From Acidobacteriota bacterium (GTDB lineage: Bacteria; Acidobacteriota; Terriglobia; Bryobacterales; Bryobacteraceae), in NCBI GenBank assembly GCA_016213725.1, contig JACQZS010000231.1, forward strand, positions 1 to 40,338: a stretch of 40,338 bases of DNA, given 5' to 3'. This document shows, piece after piece, positions 25,279 to 33,457 of the stretch (its first letter is position 1; every line of letters begins with the position of its first letter). The position numbers and the translations under genes were made by a program. The notes under the pieces were generated by a model, which searched no databases, had not been told where the DNA came from, and was given only the letters and a program-made list of their open reading frames with translations.

Positions 25279-25773
25279 TCATTGGAGCAATCGCCGGACC
25301 TGTTTGAGCGCCTCTTGTGCAGGCTCGTACTCCGGCTCGATGTCGAGCGCATGCTGGAAACAGTCCCGGGCCTTGCAGAACAACTCCTGCGCGACGTAAG
25401 CCCGGCCCAGGTTGTACCAGGGGTAGTGATAGGAAGCGTAGCGAAGTGCCCGGGTAGCCTGTTCCAACCAGGGGATCGCTTCCTCCGGTCGGCCCAACTC
25501 AATGAGGTAAGCCCCCATATCGTTGTAGGGATTGCCAAGCGCGGGATCCAGGCCAATGGCGGCACGGCACTCGGCAAGAGCCTCTTCTCGCCGTCCTTGT
25601 TGGTCGAAGGTATAGGCCAGCGCCGTGTGGGCCTCCGCCGTCGGATGGAGATGCAGGGATTGGCGGCATAGGTCGGCCGACAATTCGTAGTCGCCCTGCG
25701 CCTGCAACTGGCAGGCGCGCAGGTACAACTCCCACGCCATCTCGAATTTGGGATCGTCTCCCATCACACTCAT
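25279..25773 (-). CDS. Tetratricopeptide-repeat protein
   Basis: The 164-residue protein has about four TPR units with the A-x-x-x-x-x-x-G-x-x-E-E-A spacing. Examples are YTFDQQGRREEALAECRAAI, YLIELGRPEEAIPWLEQA and YVAQELFCKARDCFQHAL. There is no signal peptide. TPRs mediate protein-protein contacts, and no partner is known. I choose the ATG at 25773; a second ATG three codons in (25764) is equally possible. It is divergent from galU, with only about 40 bp between starts. The stop lies in a 6-bp inverted repeat (TGACCC/GGGTCA, 25265-25281). Confidence 0.85.
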   Translation of the reverse strand: MSVMGDDPKFEMAWELYLRACQLQAQGDYELSADLCRQSLHLHPTAEAHTALAYTFDQQGRREEALAECRAAIGLDPALGNPYNDMGAYLIELGRPEEAIPWLEQATRALRYASYHYPWYNLGRAYVAQELFCKARDCFQHALDIEPEYEPAQEALKQVRRLLQ

Positions 25774-25800
25774 TGTGCATCGCTGGCGGCAGCCCTTGTC

Positions 25801-25806
25801 TACAAT
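25801..25806 (+). promoter_or_regulatory. -10 box TACAAT before galU, suggesting a leaderless message
   Basis: TACAAT lies exactly 7 bases before the galU ATG (25814), so transcription would begin at or next to the start codon. The only purine-rich sequence, AGGTGG, sits too close to the ATG to act as a ribosome site. No clear -35 box is seen. Confidence 0.4.
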
Positions 25807-25813
25807 AGGTGGC

Positions 25814-26698
25814 ATGATGCCCAAAGTGCGCAAGGCGGTGTTTCCGGCAGCGGGATTGGGTACGAGGTTTCTGCCGGCAACGAAGGCCATGCCCAAGGAG
25901 ATGCTGCCGCTGGTGGACAAGCCGCTCATCCAGTACGGCATTGAGGAGGCCATCGCATCCGGCATCCACAACATCGTGATTGTCACCGGACGCGGCAAGT
26001 CCGCGATTGAGGACCATTTCGATGTGTCGTTCGAACTCGAGCACCTGCTCGAATCGCGGCAGAAGACGGACACGCTCAGGGCCGTCCGCCAGATCAGTGA
26101 CATGATCGACGTCGCCTACGTCCGGCAGAAAGAGGCCTTGGGCCTCGGCCACGCCATCCTGCGCGCCAAAGACCTTGTCGGACCTGAGCCGTTCGCCGCC
26201 GTTCTTTCCGATGACGTCATCGACTCCGAGGTCCCCTGCCTCAAGCAACTGGTAGACATTTACCAGTTCTACGGCTGCCCGGTGGTCGCGCTGATGGAAG
26301 TTCCCAATGACGTAATCTCCGCCTATGGAGTTGTGGCGGCGGAACCCGTAAGTCAGGCCGGCCACGGCCCCAACGTCTACCGGATCCACGACCTTGTGGA
26401 AAAGCCGCGGGCCGACGAAGCGCCATCCAATCTCGCCATCATCGGGCGGTATGTGCTCACCCCTGAGGTCTTCGGCGCCATCGAATCGACGCCTCCCGGC
26501 CGCGGCGGTGAAATCCAGTTGACCGACGGCCTCCGGCACCTCCTTCGCTCACAGCCGATTTACGGCGTGAAGTTCGAAGGCAAGCGTTTCGATGCCGGCG
26601 ACAAACTTGGTTTCTTGAAAGCTACTGTGGAATTCGCCCTGAAGCGCGAAGACCTCGGCGGCCAATTCCGCGACTATCTTCGGACACTGGGGTTTTGA
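25814..26698 (+). CDS. galU: UTP-glucose-1-phosphate uridylyltransferase
   Basis: The 294-residue nucleotidyltransferase makes UDP-glucose from UTP and glucose 1-phosphate for envelope polysaccharides. The nucleotide-binding signature AAGLGTRFLPATKAMPKEMLP is at the N-terminus (about 9-29). VLSDDVID carries the metal-binding Asp. GALU hallmarks VPNDVISAYGVV, LVEKP and GGEIQLTDG follow. The start is MMPK at 25814 or the next ATG (25817); upstream in-frame codons belong to non-coding sequence. An unrecognised gene follows by 15 bp and is probably cotranscribed. Confidence 0.93.
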   Translation: MMPKVRKAVFPAAGLGTRFLPATKAMPKEMLPLVDKPLIQYGIEEAIASGIHNIVIVTGRGKSAIEDHFDVSFELEHLLESRQKTDTLRAVRQISDMIDVAYVRQKEALGLGHAILRAKDLVGPEPFAAVLSDDVIDSEVPCLKQLVDIYQFYGCPVVALMEVPNDVISAYGVVAAEPVSQAGHGPNVYRIHDLVEKPRADEAPSNLAIIGRYVLTPEVFGAIESTPPGRGGEIQLTDGLRHLLRSQPIYGVKFEGKRFDAGDKLGFLKATVEFALKREDLGGQFRDYLRTLGF

Positions 26699-26713
26699 GG
26701 GAGAGGTAAGCAC

Positions 26714-27757
26714 GTGAATCCAGTCCCCATCGAACTCCCGCTGAGGCCCAGCGAGGCTTCTCAAGTTGCCGGGCTGATCTACGAGCAGGTCGAGGGCCGG
26801 CATCTGACAGACGACGCGCGCAACCGTCTCACCGGGAGGGTCCAAGGCCTCGGCCTCACTTCCCTGCGCCCTCACTTCGGCTCTCTTGAGGCGGACCCCG
26901 TCCACTCTTCCGCCTACTATCTCGCCGTGGATGGACTCGCGGGCGGAGAGCCGCAGCCGCTCCTGCTGCACATCGCCCCGGCCTCGGCACCCGTCACCGC
27001 GCTTTTCGTGAAGCCCATGCTCATCGGGCGGATCCGCCCCGGGGGCGGCCGCGAGGCGGTGGTCAACGCTGTACCGTTTGGCCCGGAGGACACTGGCGCG
27101 ATCGAAACTTATGCTAGTTCCCTCGGCAAGGTCTTTCTGCCTCGCGCCCATGGCTTGCGTCCCAGCGTCCGTGCTCTACTTTCCACACCCGCGCTGAGCG
27201 GGCAGGCAGCCTTCCGGACCTTCCACACCGCCTTTAAGTCCACCGGACGCAATCTTGCGGCACTGGGCACCGCCCAGGATCCGACACTCTTCTGGCAGGC
27301 TGTCTGGGCGGCCATCCGCGCCGGCTATCGCGACGGCTACACGCTGGGCGGCGCGCTCACACCGGAGACCGCCAGGCGCTTCTCTCTCTTCACGGTCCGC
27401 CCGGAACAAGCGGCCGCCGCCGTTCAACAACTGCGCACGCTCCGCCAGGGCGAAGCCTACGACCTCGAGATCGACCTCACTCACGCCACATCCGATGAGC
27501 TGGCGCCTCTACTGGAACGGCTCAAGATGGAAGGCGTCAGCCCCCAGACCGTTTTGCTCTCACACACCTGTGACCTGCAGCAGGCCTGCAGTGCCGTGAA
27601 TGCCGCCGGCGCCCTGCCCGCTTTTTCACCGCCACATCCCGCCGGAGAGCTGCTGTCACGGCTGCGTGATGCCGCCAGCGCCCGCCTCGCCCTGATCCTG
27701 CCCGTCTCAGGCGAGACGGCCGCGCCTCTGGCCGATGCCATCGACGCGCTCCGCTAG
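26714..27757 (+). CDS. Conserved-looking protein of unknown function
   Basis: This 347-residue cytoplasmic-type protein has no signal peptide or membrane helices and I do not recognise it. The GTG start at 26714 follows AGAGG at about 26702-26706. Visible features are an N-terminal helical part, a segment with KPMLIGRIRPGGGRE, and a GYRDGYTLGGALTPETARRFSLF stretch. There is also a Leu-rich C-terminal part with LLSHTCDLQQA. The GYR-x-GY element faintly recalls tagaturonate epimerase-like proteins, but that is not enough for a call. It follows galU by 15 bp and overlaps the convergent acyl-CoA synthetase by 4 bp. Confidence 0.7.
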   Translation: MNPVPIELPLRPSEASQVAGLIYEQVEGRHLTDDARNRLTGRVQGLGLTSLRPHFGSLEADPVHSSAYYLAVDGLAGGEPQPLLLHIAPASAPVTALFVKPMLIGRIRPGGGREAVVNAVPFGPEDTGAIETYASSLGKVFLPRAHGLRPSVRALLSTPALSGQAAFRTFHTAFKSTGRNLAALGTAQDPTLFWQAVWAAIRAGYRDGYTLGGALTPETARRFSLFTVRPEQAAAAVQQLRTLRQGEAYDLEIDLTHATSDELAPLLERLKMEGVSPQTVLLSHTCDLQQACSAVNAAGALPAFSPPHPAGELLSRLRDAASARLALILPVSGETAAPLADAIDALR

Positions 27758-29367
27758 GCGCCTCGCAGCTCCTGCTCCATCTCCCGGATCCGAAACTTCT
27801 GAACCTTTCCAGTTACCGTCATCGGAAAACTATCCACGAAGCGGACTGACGCAGGCACTTTGAAATAGGCGATCTTCCCAGTGCAGTACTTTCGAATCTC
27901 CTCTTCGGTCGCTGTTTCGCCGGGCTTGAGCTTCACCCAGGCCACCACAGTCTCTCCCAGCCGTTCATCCGGCATCCCCACCACATGCACATCCGCCACC
28001 TTGGGATATGTGTGCAGGAACTCCTCGATCTCCCGCGGGTAGATGTTCTCTCCGCCGCGCAGGATCATGTCCTTCAGCCTGCCAGTGATCCGGAAACAGC
28101 CATCTTCGCGCATCACTGCCAGGTCGCCCGAATGCAGCCAGCCTTCGGAGTCCACTGCCTTGGCGGTACCCTCCTCATCCGCGTCGTAGCCTTTCATCAC
28201 CAGGTACCCGCGCGAGCACAACTCGCCTTGCTCACCACAAGGCAGCATTTCGCCCGAAGCCGGATCCACAATCTTGATCTCCGTCGCCGGCATCGCCCGG
28301 CCCACGGTCGTGCAGCGCAGCTCGATGGAGTCGTCCACGCTCGACATCGTACTCACCGGCGAGCTCTCCGTCTGTCCGTAGCAGATGGTGATCTGGCGGC
28401 AGTGCATCTCCTCCACTACATTCCGCATCACCTCCACCGGACAAGGAGCGCCAGCCATGACGCCTGTGCGCAGGCTCGTCAGGTCGAAGCTGCTAAACCC
28501 CTCCAGCGCCAGCTCCGCAATGAACATGGTCGGAACTCCATATATCGCCGTCGCGCGCTCTTCGTGCACGGCTTCCAGCGTTTTTCGCGCATCGAATGTC
28601 GCTGCCGGCAGCACCATGGCCGCACCCGACACCGCCGCCGCCATCGTTCCAATCACGCACCCAAAGCAGTGGTACAGAGGCACCGGAATGCAGATCTTGT
28701 CTTCATCGGTGGCGCGCAGCCGCTCCGCGATGAACCGCCCGTTGTTGATCAGATTCCGGTGTGTCAGCAGCACGCCCTTGGGCGAACCTGTCGTCCCGGA
28801 GGTGTATTGAATGTTCGCCACGTCGCCTGGCATCACCACCGGCGCTTCCCAGCCGCGCCCCGCCCGCACCATGGACTCCCAGTCTCCGGTACCCAGGTAC
28901 ACCGCCCGTTCCAACTCGCAATCCACATCCGTCAGCGACTCTCCCAGGATCGCCCGGTAATCTGCCCGCTGGTCTCTTTCATGCAGAAACAGTACGCGAA
29001 TTCGGCTCTTCTTCAGCACATAGTGCAGTTCATGCGACCGGTACGCCGGATTCACGTTCACCAGCACGATGCCCGTCAGCGCACACGCATACTGCAGCAA
29101 CACCCACTCAGCGCAGTTCGTCGACCACACCCCCACACGGTCTCCCGGGTTCATACCCAGAGCGATCAGCCCGGCGCCCACCCGCCTCGCTTCATCGATG
29201 AACTCGCGCCATGAATACCGCAGACCCTGGTGGCGCGACACCAGCGCCGTCTTCGTCCCGCTGCGCGCCGCTGTCTCCAGCAGCACCACGCCGATCGTTC
29301 TGTCCCACACGGCCGATTCCGGTCCGCACGCGTAACTCTTCTTCTCAGCCTGGGCGCTCGCACTCAT
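27754..29367 (-). CDS. AMP-forming acyl-CoA synthetase
   Basis: The 537-residue ANL-superfamily ligase activates a carboxylic acid through an acyl-AMP to the acyl-CoA. The P-loop YTSGTTGSPKG is near residue 185. ICYGQTESSP is the A5 motif. GWLHSGDLAVMREDG and GRLKDMILRGGENIYPREIE form the hinge and A8 region. The C-terminal catalytic Lys lies in FPMTVTGKVQKF. The ATG at 29367 marks the family start; about 55 upstream in-frame codons overlap the divergent gene and are rejected. The acyl substrate (medium or long chain, or an aryl acid) cannot be told. Confidence 0.9.
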   Translation of the reverse strand: MSASAQAEKKSYACGPESAVWDRTIGVVLLETAARSGTKTALVSRHQGLRYSWREFIDEARRVGAGLIALGMNPGDRVGVWSTNCAEWVLLQYACALTGIVLVNVNPAYRSHELHYVLKKSRIRVLFLHERDQRADYRAILGESLTDVDCELERAVYLGTGDWESMVRAGRGWEAPVVMPGDVANIQYTSGTTGSPKGVLLTHRNLINNGRFIAERLRATDEDKICIPVPLYHCFGCVIGTMAAAVSGAAMVLPAATFDARKTLEAVHEERATAIYGVPTMFIAELALEGFSSFDLTSLRTGVMAGAPCPVEVMRNVVEEMHCRQITICYGQTESSPVSTMSSVDDSIELRCTTVGRAMPATEIKIVDPASGEMLPCGEQGELCSRGYLVMKGYDADEEGTAKAVDSEGWLHSGDLAVMREDGCFRITGRLKDMILRGGENIYPREIEEFLHTYPKVADVHVVGMPDERLGETVVAWVKLKPGETATEEEIRKYCTGKIAYFKVPASVRFVDSFPMTVTGKVQKFRIREMEQELRGA

Positions 29368-29431
29368 CGCTGCTGGGTCCAAAGGAACAATGTAGCGCCG
29401 ATGCCCCTTCCGGCGTGCGATGCTGGTCTCC

Positions 29432-29971
29432 ATGACCTGGGTCAAACTCACTCTCCCCTTCGTCGCCTGCGCCGCGCTTTGCTCCGCGCAGACTACCGCC
29501 GTCAACGCCCTCAAGGGCCAGGTGGACGGCATCCGTCAGAACATCATGGAAGCCGCCGAAAAAGCGCCGCTCTCCGTCTACTCCTATAAGCCCGCCGATG
29601 GCGTCATGACCTTCCACCAGCAGCTTGCCCACATAGCCGACGCCAACTACTCCATCTGCGCGCCGCTCAAGAACAACGAGGCCAATCCCAACCAGGGCCC
29701 CACCGAAGAAAAGGCCGCCGGCAAGGACGTCATTCCTGCCCTCAAGGCCTCGTTCGATTACTGTGACGCTGCTCTCGCCACCCTCACTGACGCCGGCCTG
29801 GCCGGGACCATCAAGCGCGGCACATCAGAACGCCCCGCCGCCTATTACGCCTTCCATCTGCTCGATCACATCGCCCTTCACTACGGAAACCTCATCACCT
29901 ACATGCGTGCCAACAACATCGTCCCGCCGGAGACCGAGCGCCGTTCCCGCCCGGCTCCCGCCAAGAAGTAG
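29432..29971 (+). CDS. Secreted DinB-fold protein
   Basis: The 179-residue protein has a signal peptide (MTWVKLTLPFVACAALCSAQ) followed by a four-helix DinB/YfiT-type bundle. The metal-ligand His candidates are in MTFHQQLAHIADANY and LLDHIALHYGNLITYMR. DinB-like proteins are usually cytoplasmic metal-dependent thiol transferases or unknown, so an exported one is less usual. I take the ATG at 29432; an upstream in-frame ATG at 29420 adds four residues. It is divergent from the acyl-CoA synthetase. The tail is Arg/Pro/Lys-rich. Confidence 0.8.
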   Translation: MTWVKLTLPFVACAALCSAQTTAVNALKGQVDGIRQNIMEAAEKAPLSVYSYKPADGVMTFHQQLAHIADANYSICAPLKNNEANPNQGPTEEKAAGKDVIPALKASFDYCDAALATLTDAGLAGTIKRGTSERPAAYYAFHLLDHIALHYGNLITYMRANNIVPPETERRSRPAPAKK

Positions 29972-29992
29972 CCACCGGGAGGCCGCGGCTAT

Positions 29993-30007
29993 ATGATGGA
30001 CCATCAT
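29993..30007 (+). promoter_or_regulatory. Palindrome covering the sulfatase start codon
   Basis: ATGATGG-A-CCATCAT is a perfect 7-bp inverted repeat with a single central base. Its last two bases are the first two of the sulfatase ATG (30006). A TATATG box (29990-29995) overlaps its left arm and would start RNA just before the gene. No Shine-Dalgarno is in range. It could be an operator or an RNA hairpin. Confidence 0.4.
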
Positions 30008-31421
30008 GCCTGCATTTACTCGCCGGAAAGTGATGGCCGGAATGGCCGCGGCCCCCGCCTTCTCTCAAAAGTCCTCTCCGCCTAATCTCCTCCTCATCCT
30101 CTCCGACGACCACAGCGCCCCCTACCTCGGCTGCTACGGCGCATCCTATATCCAGTCCCCTCACCTCGACCGCTTCGCCGCCCAAGGCATGCGCTGCGAC
30201 CGCGCCTTCACCGCAGCCCCCCAGTGCGTGCCGTCCCGAACATCGCTCCTGACCGGCCGCTCCCCCGTCGCCGCCCGCATGGGCCGCTTCAGCTCTCCCC
30301 TCCCCGCCGATGTCGTCACCGCGCCCGAACTCCTGCGGTCGCGCGGTTACTACACCGGGGTCTGCGGGCGCTACTTCCACCTCAACGGGGTGATCAAGGC
30401 CCAGCCCCACACCCAATCCGTCTACGACAAGTACGGTCTCCAGACCTGGGACAAGCGCATAGACTTCCTCGACGTCTCGCCCCAACAGACCACGGCCGCC
30501 CGCTTCGATCAGTTCCTCGACAAAGCGCCGCAAGGCAAGCCCTGGTTTTTCTGGATCAATTACAGCGATCCTCATCACGTCTGGGATCGCAGTGCCGGCA
30601 CAGTGGACCCCGCCAAGATCACCCTGCCAGCCCACCTGCCAGATCTCCCCGGCGTCCGCAGTGACCTCGCCCGCTACTGCGGCGAAGTGGAACGCATGGA
30701 CGGCTTCTTCAGCCAGGCCATGGACGTCCTCCACCGCCGCGGCCTCGACGACAACACCCTCGTCCTATTCATGGGCGACAACGGCATGGCGTTCCCTCAC
30801 GGCAAGGGCTCTCTCTACGACCCCGGCATGAATGTCCCCCTCATCGCGCGCTGGCCGGGCCACATCAAACCGGGCGCTGCCACTTCCGCGCTGATCTCCG
30901 GCGAGGACATCACGCCCACCTTCCTCGAAGCAGCCGGCGTCGCGCCAGCAAAAGAGATGACCGGGCGCAGCTTCCTGTCGCTGCTCACCGGCAGCCCTTC
31001 CTATCAGCCGCGCCAGCACATCTTCGGCGCCCGCATCCCGCACGGCAATTCGCCCTTCACCCCCACGACGCGTGCCTCCACATTCGACCTCAGCCGGTGC
31101 ATCCGCTCCGATCGCTGGAAGCTCATCTACAACTGCACCCCGCAGATGGAGTACTGGCCCGTCGACTCCGGCAATGATCCCAGTTGGCAGGAAATGCTCG
31201 CCGCCCACCGCGCGGGCACGCTCAAGCCTGAAATCGAGAAGACCTACTTCCAGCGTCCGCGCCCGGTTTTGGAACTCTACGACCTCTCCATCGACCCCAG
31301 CGAGCTGAACAACCTCGCCGGCCGTCCCGAGACCGCCGACGTCCAAAATCAGCTTCTCCTCGCCCTACAGGAGAAGATGATCATCGACTTCGACTACCTG
31401 CCGCCTCCGTTCGCCAACTAG
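30006..31421 (+). CDS. Exported type I sulfatase
   Basis: The 471-residue formylglycine-dependent sulfatase should remove sulfate esters from polysaccharides or other organic sulfates. The active-site motif is C74-V-P-S-R78 in CVPSRTSLLTGR, whose Cys becomes formylglycine. Metal ligands include Asp34-Asp35 (ILSDDHSAPY) and the GDNG of FMGDNG. An RRKVMAG twin-arginine start suggests Tat export. No sulfatase-modifying enzyme (FGE or anSME) is in the window, so maturation depends on a gene elsewhere. The 3' end overlaps the convergent GH115 gene by 4 bp. Confidence 0.92.
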   Translation: MPAFTRRKVMAGMAAAPAFSQKSSPPNLLLILSDDHSAPYLGCYGASYIQSPHLDRFAAQGMRCDRAFTAAPQCVPSRTSLLTGRSPVAARMGRFSSPLPADVVTAPELLRSRGYYTGVCGRYFHLNGVIKAQPHTQSVYDKYGLQTWDKRIDFLDVSPQQTTAARFDQFLDKAPQGKPWFFWINYSDPHHVWDRSAGTVDPAKITLPAHLPDLPGVRSDLARYCGEVERMDGFFSQAMDVLHRRGLDDNTLVLFMGDNGMAFPHGKGSLYDPGMNVPLIARWPGHIKPGAATSALISGEDITPTFLEAAGVAPAKEMTGRSFLSLLTGSPSYQPRQHIFGARIPHGNSPFTPTTRASTFDLSRCIRSDRWKLIYNCTPQMEYWPVDSGNDPSWQEMLAAHRAGTLKPEIEKTYFQRPRPVLELYDLSIDPSELNNLAGRPETADVQNQLLLALQEKMIIDFDYLPPPFAN

Positions 31422-33442
31422 TGCGCGGAGACGTCCACCCAGCGCTTGTCCTGATACTCCTTCAGCCAGAAGTAAGGGTCCACCACATACGGAGCCGATG
31501 AGACACCCGCCGGCATCGGCTTACCTTGCGCCTTTGCCAGCGCCGCCTCCGCCATGGCCAGCGTCTTCTTCACGTCCACGAACCGGTCTTCCTTGTAGAA
31601 CCCGGCCCACTGCCCATACTCCGCCGCCTTCATCGCCGCCAGCACTTTCTGCAGCTCCTCCACCGCCAGCGCCAGCTTCTCTGCGGCGTGAGCCCAGTCT
31701 CCCCAGGCCTCTGCCGTCAGCCGCAGGGCGGCGTTCGAATGCTGGTGAATGTCGAGTTGCGTCATTACGTGCGACTGAAAGAACTGCCGCCGCGCGGCGG
31801 GCACCAGCGGTGCCGCCTTCTTCGCCAGATCCTCAGCCACCGCCCATCGCGCCGCCGCCTCGCTGGTATATCGCTCCGCGTTTTCCAGGTCCAGATAGGG
31901 AACCCAGTTCGGCCGCCGCTTCAGCGCCTCCGCCAGCTTCGTATCGCCTTCCATCAACCCCGCCAGCAGCATCCGCGCGAAGTTGTGATAGGCGTTGTCC
32001 GCCAGCGTCTGGTGCTCCGCCTTCCCATACCGCCCCGGCGCGGAAAAGTAAGCGCGGTAGTAGTCCGGCAGCACGGCCGCCGCCTTCTCGCCGAACTCCT
32101 GTTTGCACCAGCGAGTCAGATACTCGTCGGCCTTCCAATCCGCGCCGCGCACCCCGATCTCCATCACGGCCCGCGTCGTCAGCGGATAGGGCCGCACGTC
32201 GCTGACATTCACCAGCAGATACTCCGTCGCGCCGGCACGCACCGCCCGGCCCAGTTCGCGTTCAATCCGCTCCGGCGGCACCATCTCCGTCAACTGGTTC
32301 GCCAGCGAGTTGTGCATCGCCGTGTGATAGTAGACGCCCTGTCCCTTGGCGATGGTCCCTTCGTCCCGGATCACGCCGTGCCCGTTGTCCGGCCACACCA
32401 GTGTCACGCCGTCCGGCAGCTTCAGCAGGCCCTTCCGGATAAACGGCACGGACTCCATCCAGGCGTTCATCAGGAAGTACGGCGACTTCCGTTCCGCCCG
32501 CACCAGTTCCATCTGCTTGTCAATCGCCGCACGGATGGCTTGCGCCCGCGCCTCATCCGTCGGTGCAATGCTCTTGTCGTCTTCCCAGAACGCTCGGTCG
32601 TGCCGCCCGCGGTAGCCCACCGTCCAGAGCAGCTCCTGCTGCGGCAGATACCCTTGCACGGAGTTGCGCCACGCGTTGATCAGCAATTGCGGCTGCTGCG
32701 CAAACGAATACGGCTGGTCCACCGGCCAGCGCCAGGTGTTCGTGCCCAGCACCTCAATGTGATGCTGCGTGATTACCAACCCGCGCTCGGACGCCGCCCG
32801 CACCTGCGGCTCGTCGGAGAAGATGAACGTGCCCGGCACCACCATGTTGCCGCGCAGCCGCAGCAGCGCTTCGAAGACGCGGTCCCAGGTCTGTAGCGCG
32901 ATCCCGGTCCCGCCCGGCGTGGCCGGCGTCCAGCCCGTTAGGAGATCCTCGTCGTTGATGAACCAGCCGCGATAGCGGAACACCGGTGATGGCACTTCCA
33001 CATTCGTCGACGCGGCCAGCCGCAGCGCCGTCTGCTTCGCAGGCATGTGGTCGGTCCAGTAGTAGAACGGATCCACGCCCAGATAGCGTTGGGAGAACTC
33101 GTAGATCGCGTAAATCGTGCCCCGCATGTCCGCTCCGGCTAATGCCACGCCCGGCCTCGCCGCCGTGATGCGGAACGCCTCGGCCGCCACCGGCCGCGCC
33201 ACGCCCTGCGGCAGGTTGTACTGGCACGACACGATCAACGCCGGCCCCTTGGCCTCCATTAGCGTACCCACCGTGCGCGGCTTCGCCCCGAAGACCTTCT
33301 CCCAATCCGACGCCAGATCCTGCGCCGCGCGGCGTACCGCACCCGGCTCCCGCTGATCCAGCACGATCGCCGTCGACCGGTTCAACACTATCTCCTGCGC
33401 GGACATCACCCCGCAAGCAGCCAGCAGGCAAGCCAAACGCAT
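31418..33442 (-). CDS. GH115-family alpha-glucuronidase (short form), secreted
   Basis: The 674-residue protein has a signal peptide (MRLACLLAACGVMSA). The N-terminal beta-sandwich is followed by the GH115 hallmark FRYRGWFINDEDLLTGW (about 155-171), then the TIM barrel with WTVGYRGRHDRAFW and a C-terminal helical bundle. GH115 enzymes cut 1,2-linked (4-O-methyl)glucuronic acid from xylan. Characterised members are commonly above 800 residues, so the C-terminal jelly-roll domain seems absent. A Shine-Dalgarno TAGGAG precedes the ATG. It is cotranscribed with the upstream CBM9-like and DUF1015 genes, with a 15-bp gap. Confidence 0.88.
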   Translation of the reverse strand: MRLACLLAACGVMSAQEIVLNRSTAIVLDQREPGAVRRAAQDLASDWEKVFGAKPRTVGTLMEAKGPALIVSCQYNLPQGVARPVAAEAFRITAARPGVALAGADMRGTIYAIYEFSQRYLGVDPFYYWTDHMPAKQTALRLAASTNVEVPSPVFRYRGWFINDEDLLTGWTPATPGGTGIALQTWDRVFEALLRLRGNMVVPGTFIFSDEPQVRAASERGLVITQHHIEVLGTNTWRWPVDQPYSFAQQPQLLINAWRNSVQGYLPQQELLWTVGYRGRHDRAFWEDDKSIAPTDEARAQAIRAAIDKQMELVRAERKSPYFLMNAWMESVPFIRKGLLKLPDGVTLVWPDNGHGVIRDEGTIAKGQGVYYHTAMHNSLANQLTEMVPPERIERELGRAVRAGATEYLLVNVSDVRPYPLTTRAVMEIGVRGADWKADEYLTRWCKQEFGEKAAAVLPDYYRAYFSAPGRYGKAEHQTLADNAYHNFARMLLAGLMEGDTKLAEALKRRPNWVPYLDLENAERYTSEAAARWAVAEDLAKKAAPLVPAARRQFFQSHVMTQLDIHQHSNAALRLTAEAWGDWAHAAEKLALAVEELQKVLAAMKAAEYGQWAGFYKEDRFVDVKKTLAMAEAALAKAQGKPMPAGVSSAPYVVDPYFWLKEYQDKRWVDVSAH

Positions 33443-33457
33443 TTTCAGCTCCTACTT

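Noticed and set aside
27985..29214. A 409-codon forward frame opposite the acyl-CoA synthetase
   Set aside because: It is His/Arg-rich shadow sequence with no motif; the reverse strand has all ANL signatures.
31526..32896. A 456-codon forward frame opposite GH115
   Set aside because: It is Arg/His/Pro-rich antisense sequence with no domain or plausible start context.
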